The position numbers and the translations under genes are program-made. From Zetaproteobacteria bacterium (GTDB lineage Bacteria; Pseudomonadota; Zetaproteobacteria; Mariprofundales; Mariprofundaceae), in assembly GCA_021545665.1 (NCBI GenBank), contig JAJRTX010000107.1, positions 1 through 9,922 on the forward strand: DNA of 9,922 nucleotides, in the 5' to 3' direction. Numbering within the stretch: position 1 is the first letter of the stretch; each line of letters opens with the position of its first letter. This document shows, piece by piece, positions 7,401 through 9,922 of this stretch. The notes under the pieces were generated by a model. The model was given only the letters and a program-made list of their open reading frames with translations. It did no database searches and was not told where the DNA came from.

Positions 7401-7476
7401 GGGGCCATAGCTCAGCTGGGAGAGCGCTACGCTGGCAGCGTAGAGGTCGACGGTTCGATCCCGTCTGGCTCCACCA
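7401..7476 (+). tRNA. tRNA-Ala (anticodon GGC)
   Basis: A complete 76-base cloverleaf. The acceptor GGGGCCA pairs with TGGCTCC (one G-T pair), the D-stem is GCTC/GAGC, the anticodon stem CTACG/CGTAG encloses the loop CTGGCAG with anticodon GGC, the T-arm is GACGG TTCGATC CCGTC, and CCA is encoded. It reads GCC alanine codons. It lies directly before a tyrosine recombinase gene, so its 3' half is the likely integration target; the gene itself is intact. Confidence 0.97.
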
Positions 7477-7482
7477 ATTTTC

Positions 7483-7499
7483 AGGTTATTCAACCTTTT
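7483..7499 (+). terminator. Weak possible terminator after tRNA-Ala
   Basis: AGGTT and AACCT form a 5-bp stem with a 4-base loop, running into a short T tract, 6 bases after the tRNA CCA end. The stem is short, so this is tentative. Confidence 0.3.
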
Positions 7500-7517
7500 C
7501 GATAACTTAACCACATT

Positions 7518-7576
7518 GGTACAAACGTTGGCTCCTCTCTTGTACAGAGAGGGGTACAAACGTGTAGTACAAAGGT
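7518..7576. repeat. Iterated GTACAAA boxes in front of the integrase
   Basis: GGTACAAACGT occurs at 7518-7528 and again, identically, at 7553-7563. A third, diverged copy, GTACAAAGGT, is at 7567-7576, and a shorter GTACA is at 7542-7546 inside the hairpin-like CCTCTC/GAGAGG. The last copy covers the integrase ribosome-binding site. Placement between the presumed attachment site and the integrase start suggests arm-type recombinase or excisionase binding sites, or an autoregulatory operator; this is inference. Confidence 0.5.
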
Positions 7577-7583
7577 TACTGTT

Positions 7584-9383
7584 ATGGCTAGTAATAAGCT
7601 GCATTCTCTTCATCGGAGCGACGAGTATATTTTCTACTATAGAAGGGCTATCCCTCAGTTGCTCCGCCCCTTTTTCAACAATAAATGGGAAATCAAGAAG
7701 TCCCTCAGAACCCGAGACAAACACCTTGCAGTTATCCGACATAACGACTTAAATAAGGATATTGAAGAATTGTTTTATCGGTTACGGGGAGGATGCATCA
7801 TGTCTGATGCCAATAGTGAGTTGATGTCCATTCTGAATTTTAAGAAGGATACCATTGCGACTTACACAGAAGGAGAGTTGGGGGCGATGCTATCTGGCGT
7901 CATCATGACGTTGCGGGGTAAGCCATTACAGCTTCCAAGCGGTCGGGTTATCACACCAGCCCCCTTGAGCATCAAAGGCGATAAATTATACCGTGTCGAT
8001 GGTCAGCAGGTTCCAGAGTTCTTTGTGTCTCACGCCATCTCACATGCCAATGCAATGGGATTGCCTCCTATGATTAATGAAAGCTCCTTTAATTTGTTTT
8101 CTGGAAAAACGGTATGGGCTGAAGAGGGCGAAGACATCAATGAAAAGTTCAGGCAGTTAAGAGAAGGCGTAGATGTTAATGCACCACACAGGTTTTCGCC
8201 TGACGACAAGCCAGCTCAGACACAAATGACTCCCACAGCAACCCCTGTTGTAAAGACAACCGCCCCTCCTCCTGCATCACATGAGCCAGCGGCAGAGGTG
8301 ATAACAGATTCAGACGGCCTGACACCCATCCGCTTTTCAATGATGGTGGAAGACTTCTTCCATGACCGTCCGACACTGAAAGAACAGACGGTTAAAACGA
8401 ACATAGCAATCTATGCTATATTTCAGAGCATCTGTGGCGACGTATTGAGTACAGACATCGGTCACCAGATGGTTAAAAGGTATCTCAGGTCGCTTCAGAA
8501 CCTTCCCAGCAATATATCAAAAAAGTATCCTGGAAAGACAGCAAAAGAGGTTCTGTCTGAAAACCTTTCAGCAGATAAATTAATGTCCCCAATTACAGTA
8601 AACAAATATATGTCCCGACTCGCACAGTTATTTGATTGGGCTGTTGGCAATGGTCACATGAAGATGAACTTTGCTAAAGGCAAACGGAACATACTCACTC
8701 GCAAAGACAGAAAAGAGGCAAAAAAATTCCCATTTGCTTTTGAAGACCTAGATAGAATTTTTCTAAAAGCTCCGATTCACAAAGACAACATTCGGGATTC
8801 AAAAAATACAGAACTGTTCTGGATACCTTTGATTTCCCTATACTCAGGCATGCGTGTTGAAGAGATATGCCAGCTACAAATCTCTGATGTGAAAGAGATT
8901 GAAGATGACCATTCAGGTGCTAAAGCATGGTGCTTTGATGTGAATGAGGAGGGAAATGGGAAGTCTCTTAAGAATCTGCAATCAGAGCGTATGGTTCCTA
9001 TTCATACTGAACTGAAAAAAATGGGCTTCATGGATTATTACCATGAACGCAGGCGGAAAGGCTTCCAGACGCTTTGGAATCTTAAACTGACCAATCGAGG
9101 CTATTCCCATAGCCTTAGTAGAAAATGCAACCGATACATCACCAACAAAGCTGGCATTACCGAGGCTAAGAAAACCTTCCATTCATTCAGGCATACAGTC
9201 ATTATGGTATTGAGAAACAATCTTAGTGTGAAAAAAGAGTATAGAGAGGCCTTGGTTGGGCATGAGTTGTCAGGAACTTCAGACCAGGATTATTTCAACG
9301 GGCTTGGAATCATACCTTTGAAAGCCACTGTTGAAGCTATCCGTCATCCCAAACTGGATTTGTCTCATCTGTATCAGGAGTAG
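7584..9383 (+). CDS. Tyrosine recombinase (site-specific integrase) of a tRNA-Ala-linked island
   Basis: A 599-residue integrase that would catalyse insertion and excision of the element at the adjacent tRNA-Ala. The N-terminus (YIFYYRRAIPQLLR, then SLRTRDKHLA) is like the N-terminal domain of many large proteobacterial island integrases. Residues about 207-242 form a Pro/Thr/Ala-rich linker. Residues about 250-370 resemble a core-binding SAM-like domain, with LPSNISKKYPG inside. The catalytic domain shows Arg424 (SGMRVEEICQL), His533/Arg536 (HSFRH), His560 (VGHE) and Tyr570 (DQDYFNG), so the active-site set looks complete. AAAGG at 7571-7575 is the ribosome-binding site. Base composition is more AT-rich than the trp genes, consistent with acquisition. 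A terminator follows at 9422. The right attachment site is not in the window. Confidence 0.93.
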   Translation: MASNKLHSLHRSDEYIFYYRRAIPQLLRPFFNNKWEIKKSLRTRDKHLAVIRHNDLNKDIEELFYRLRGGCIMSDANSELMSILNFKKDTIATYTEGELGAMLSGVIMTLRGKPLQLPSGRVITPAPLSIKGDKLYRVDGQQVPEFFVSHAISHANAMGLPPMINESSFNLFSGKTVWAEEGEDINEKFRQLREGVDVNAPHRFSPDDKPAQTQMTPTATPVVKTTAPPPASHEPAAEVITDSDGLTPIRFSMMVEDFFHDRPTLKEQTVKTNIAIYAIFQSICGDVLSTDIGHQMVKRYLRSLQNLPSNISKKYPGKTAKEVLSENLSADKLMSPITVNKYMSRLAQLFDWAVGNGHMKMNFAKGKRNILTRKDRKEAKKFPFAFEDLDRIFLKAPIHKDNIRDSKNTELFWIPLISLYSGMRVEEICQLQISDVKEIEDDHSGAKAWCFDVNEEGNGKSLKNLQSERMVPIHTELKKMGFMDYYHERRRKGFQTLWNLKLTNRGYSHSLSRKCNRYITNKAGITEAKKTFHSFRHTVIMVLRNNLSVKKEYREALVGHELSGTSDQDYFNGLGIIPLKATVEAIRHPKLDLSHLYQE

Positions 9384-9388
9384 CAAAT

Positions 9389-9412
9389 AAAAAAGGGAGC
9401 TTCCATGCTCCC
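9389..9412 (-). terminator. Rho-independent terminator for the minus-strand zinc-finger genes
   Basis: Read on the minus strand, GGGAGC, a 6-base loop and GCTCCC are followed by six T residues (9394-9389). It lies in the gap between the convergent integrase and zinc-finger genes and stops transcription before it runs antisense into the integrase. Confidence 0.75.
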
Positions 9413-9421
9413 CAATTTGCT

Positions 9422-9443
9422 GGCTGAATAGGCTCAGCCTTTT
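9422..9443 (+). terminator. Rho-independent terminator for the integrase
   Basis: GGCTGA (9422-9427), a 6-base loop and TCAGCC (9434-9439) are followed by TTTT. It lies 38 bases after the integrase stop and contains the stop codon of the convergent small gene (9434-9436). Confidence 0.65.
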
Positions 9444-9682
9444 AAGGCACCTTTTTTTAACTTGTTCATCATGAGACTGGTTAATTTTTTTCCATTGTCA
9501 CCACCACATCTGGGGCACATATAGTGAACAACCTCTTTATCTTTAAAGACCCCACTTTGGATAAAATCTTTTGGTTTATAGTGCTCCATACAAAAAACAC
9601 CGTTACATTCAGTGCAACGAGACACTTCTTTATTTTTCTTTTTTTCGCCACATTCAGGGCAAATTGATGTTAAAAACCCCAT
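9434..9682 (-). CDS. Small treble-clef/FYVE-like zinc-finger protein, function unknown
   Basis: An 82-residue protein that I do not recognise as a named family. It has eight candidate zinc ligands: Cys8, Cys11, Cys23, Cys26, Cys31, His34, Cys56 and Cys59. Their spacing, C-x2-C-x11-C-x2-C-x4-C-x2-H-x21-C-x2-C, is that of cross-brace fingers such as FYVE, RING and AN1, and CTECNGVFCMEH resembles the core of these domains. The C-terminus is Lys-rich and may bind nucleic acid. No signal or membrane segment is visible, so it is probably cytosolic. The start at 9682 is preferred over the longer frame to 9739, because the longer version would overlap the end of the upstream zinc-ribbon gene and adds no domain. 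Only 5 bases separate it from that gene's stop, so the two were probably one operon. Confidence 0.7.
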   Translation of the reverse strand: MGFLTSICPECGEKKKNKEVSRCTECNGVFCMEHYKPKDFIQSGVFKDKEVVHYMCPRCGGDNGKKLTSLMMNKLKKGALKG

Positions 9683-9687
9683 GTTGA

Positions 9688-9791
9688 TTACCCCAAGTTC
9701 CCGATTTTTTCTGCTGGGTGTGACCCACAAGCAGGGCACTTGTTAGGTGTGCTGCAATAGTCTTTCCCACAATTGCCACAAAACACCAGTG
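9688..9791 (-). pseudogene. C-terminal remnant of a zinc-ribbon gene cut by an IS21-family element
   Basis: The minus-strand frame ending in TAA at 9688-9690 reads LVFCGNCGKDYCSTPNKC and continues PACGSHPAEKIGNLG. The ligand pattern C-x2-C-x4-C-x5-C-x2-C is clearly a zinc ribbon and resembles the second half of the downstream gene's finger. The frame runs upstream straight into the IS end at about 9791, so the 5' part of the gene is lost or lies beyond the IS. By chance the frame stays open into the IS repeat and meets an ATG at 9822, which would give a 44-residue hybrid peptide. The original function is unknown. Confidence 0.65.
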
Positions 9792-9796
9792 TGTCA

Positions 9797-9844
9797 ATCA
9801 GCGCCCAAAATTGACCCCCCATCAGCGTCCAAAATTGACCCCCC
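9797..9844. repeat. Tandem 24-bp terminal repeats of the IS21-family element
   Basis: Two adjacent 24-bp units (9797-9820 and 9821-9844) begin ATCAGCG and end AAAATTGACCCCCC; they differ only at one base (C or T after GCG). IS21-family ends carry such multiple repeats as transposase (IstA) binding sites. Confidence 0.9.
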
Positions 9845-9848
9845 TAAA

Positions 9849-9922
9849 TCATGCTCGATTCTTAAATCTCCAGCTCTCATTTCCAGTCTCTATAATATCG
9901 CAATGATGGGTGATTCGATCCA
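9849..9922 (-). CDS. istB: IstB-like ATP-binding transposition protein, C-terminal fragment
   Basis: Only the last 23 residues and the TGA (9849-9851) are in the window. The frame ends HCDIIETGNESWRFKNRA, the characteristic C-terminus of IstB proteins of IS21-family elements. IstB is the AAA+ helper ATPase that works with the IstA transposase in target selection. Identification rests on recognition of this conserved tail and on the adjoining terminal repeats. Confidence 0.85.
   Translation of the reverse strand, partial: DRITHHCDIIETGNESWRFKNRA

Larger units (their letters stand above)
9792..9922 (-). mobile_element. IS21-family insertion sequence, istB-side end (partial)
   Basis: The terminus begins with TGTCAATCA at 9792 (possibly TGTGTC at 9790), followed by two tandem terminal repeats and then the 3' end of istB. 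The arrangement of TG start, repeated AAAATTGACCCCC boxes and istB reading toward the end is typical of IS21-type elements. The rest of the element, including istA, lies beyond the right edge. Confidence 0.85.

Noticed and set aside
7347..7742. Minus-strand open frame of 131 codons across the tRNA-Ala gene
   Set aside because: Its middle part is simply the translated complement of the tRNA (RRDRTVDLYAASVALSQL-type), a familiar false prediction, and it overlaps the integrase start.
9683..9739. Longer version of the small zinc-finger gene starting at 9739
   Set aside because: The extra residues overlap, in another frame, a clear zinc-ribbon coding end; the ATG at 9682 fits a 5-base gap after its stop.

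Overview
The window looks like part of the chromosome of a Gram-negative proteobacterium, probably a neutrophilic iron oxidiser. The main clue is the first gene, which has the architecture of the outer-membrane cytochrome-porin Cyc2: a Sec signal, one CxxCH haem site in a short N-terminal domain, and a long glycine- and aromatic-rich beta-barrel-like region. Outer-membrane lipoproteins and a trpE-G-D-C cluster fit a proteobacterium. A Zetaproteobacterium or Gallionella-like host is my inference from Cyc2; nothing else here fixes the taxon.

Layout. Positions 1-499 carry no convincing complete gene but hold a near-consensus CRP-type palindrome upstream of the cyc2-like gene (500-1774), which ends in a textbook terminator. 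Next come two tandem, related, probably BamC-like lipoprotein genes (2009-2710 and 2707 onward) joined by an ATGA overlap. The second appears to have a one-base frameshift near 3281, with its true C-terminus readable in the next frame to 3389. Convergent to them on the minus strand is trpE (7350-5917), trpG (5920-5354), trpD (5212-4181) and trpC (4184-3399). trpE/trpG and trpD/trpC overlap as ATGA, whereas trpG and trpD are separated by 141 bp filled by an inverted-repeat element. Together these four convert chorismate to indole-3-glycerol phosphate except for the TrpF step; trpF, trpB and trpA are not in the window.

Divergent from trpE is a complete tRNA-Ala(GGC) gene at 7401-7476. Immediately downstream lies a 599-residue tyrosine recombinase (7584-9383) preceded by iterated GTACAAA boxes. 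This is the usual left edge of an island integrated at a tRNA gene; the other attachment site is outside the window. Facing the integrase on the minus strand is a small cysteine-rich gene (9434-9682) with treble-clef/FYVE-like ligand spacing. Upstream of it is the remnant of a second zinc-ribbon gene cut by an IS21-family element, whose terminal repeats and IstB C-terminus run off the right edge.

The most interesting points are the Cyc2-like gene with its CRP-type site, the frameshifted lipoprotein duplicate, the repeat inserted between trpG and trpD, the iterated boxes overlapping the integrase ribosome-binding site, and the pair of mobile-element zinc-finger genes with one disrupted by the IS.
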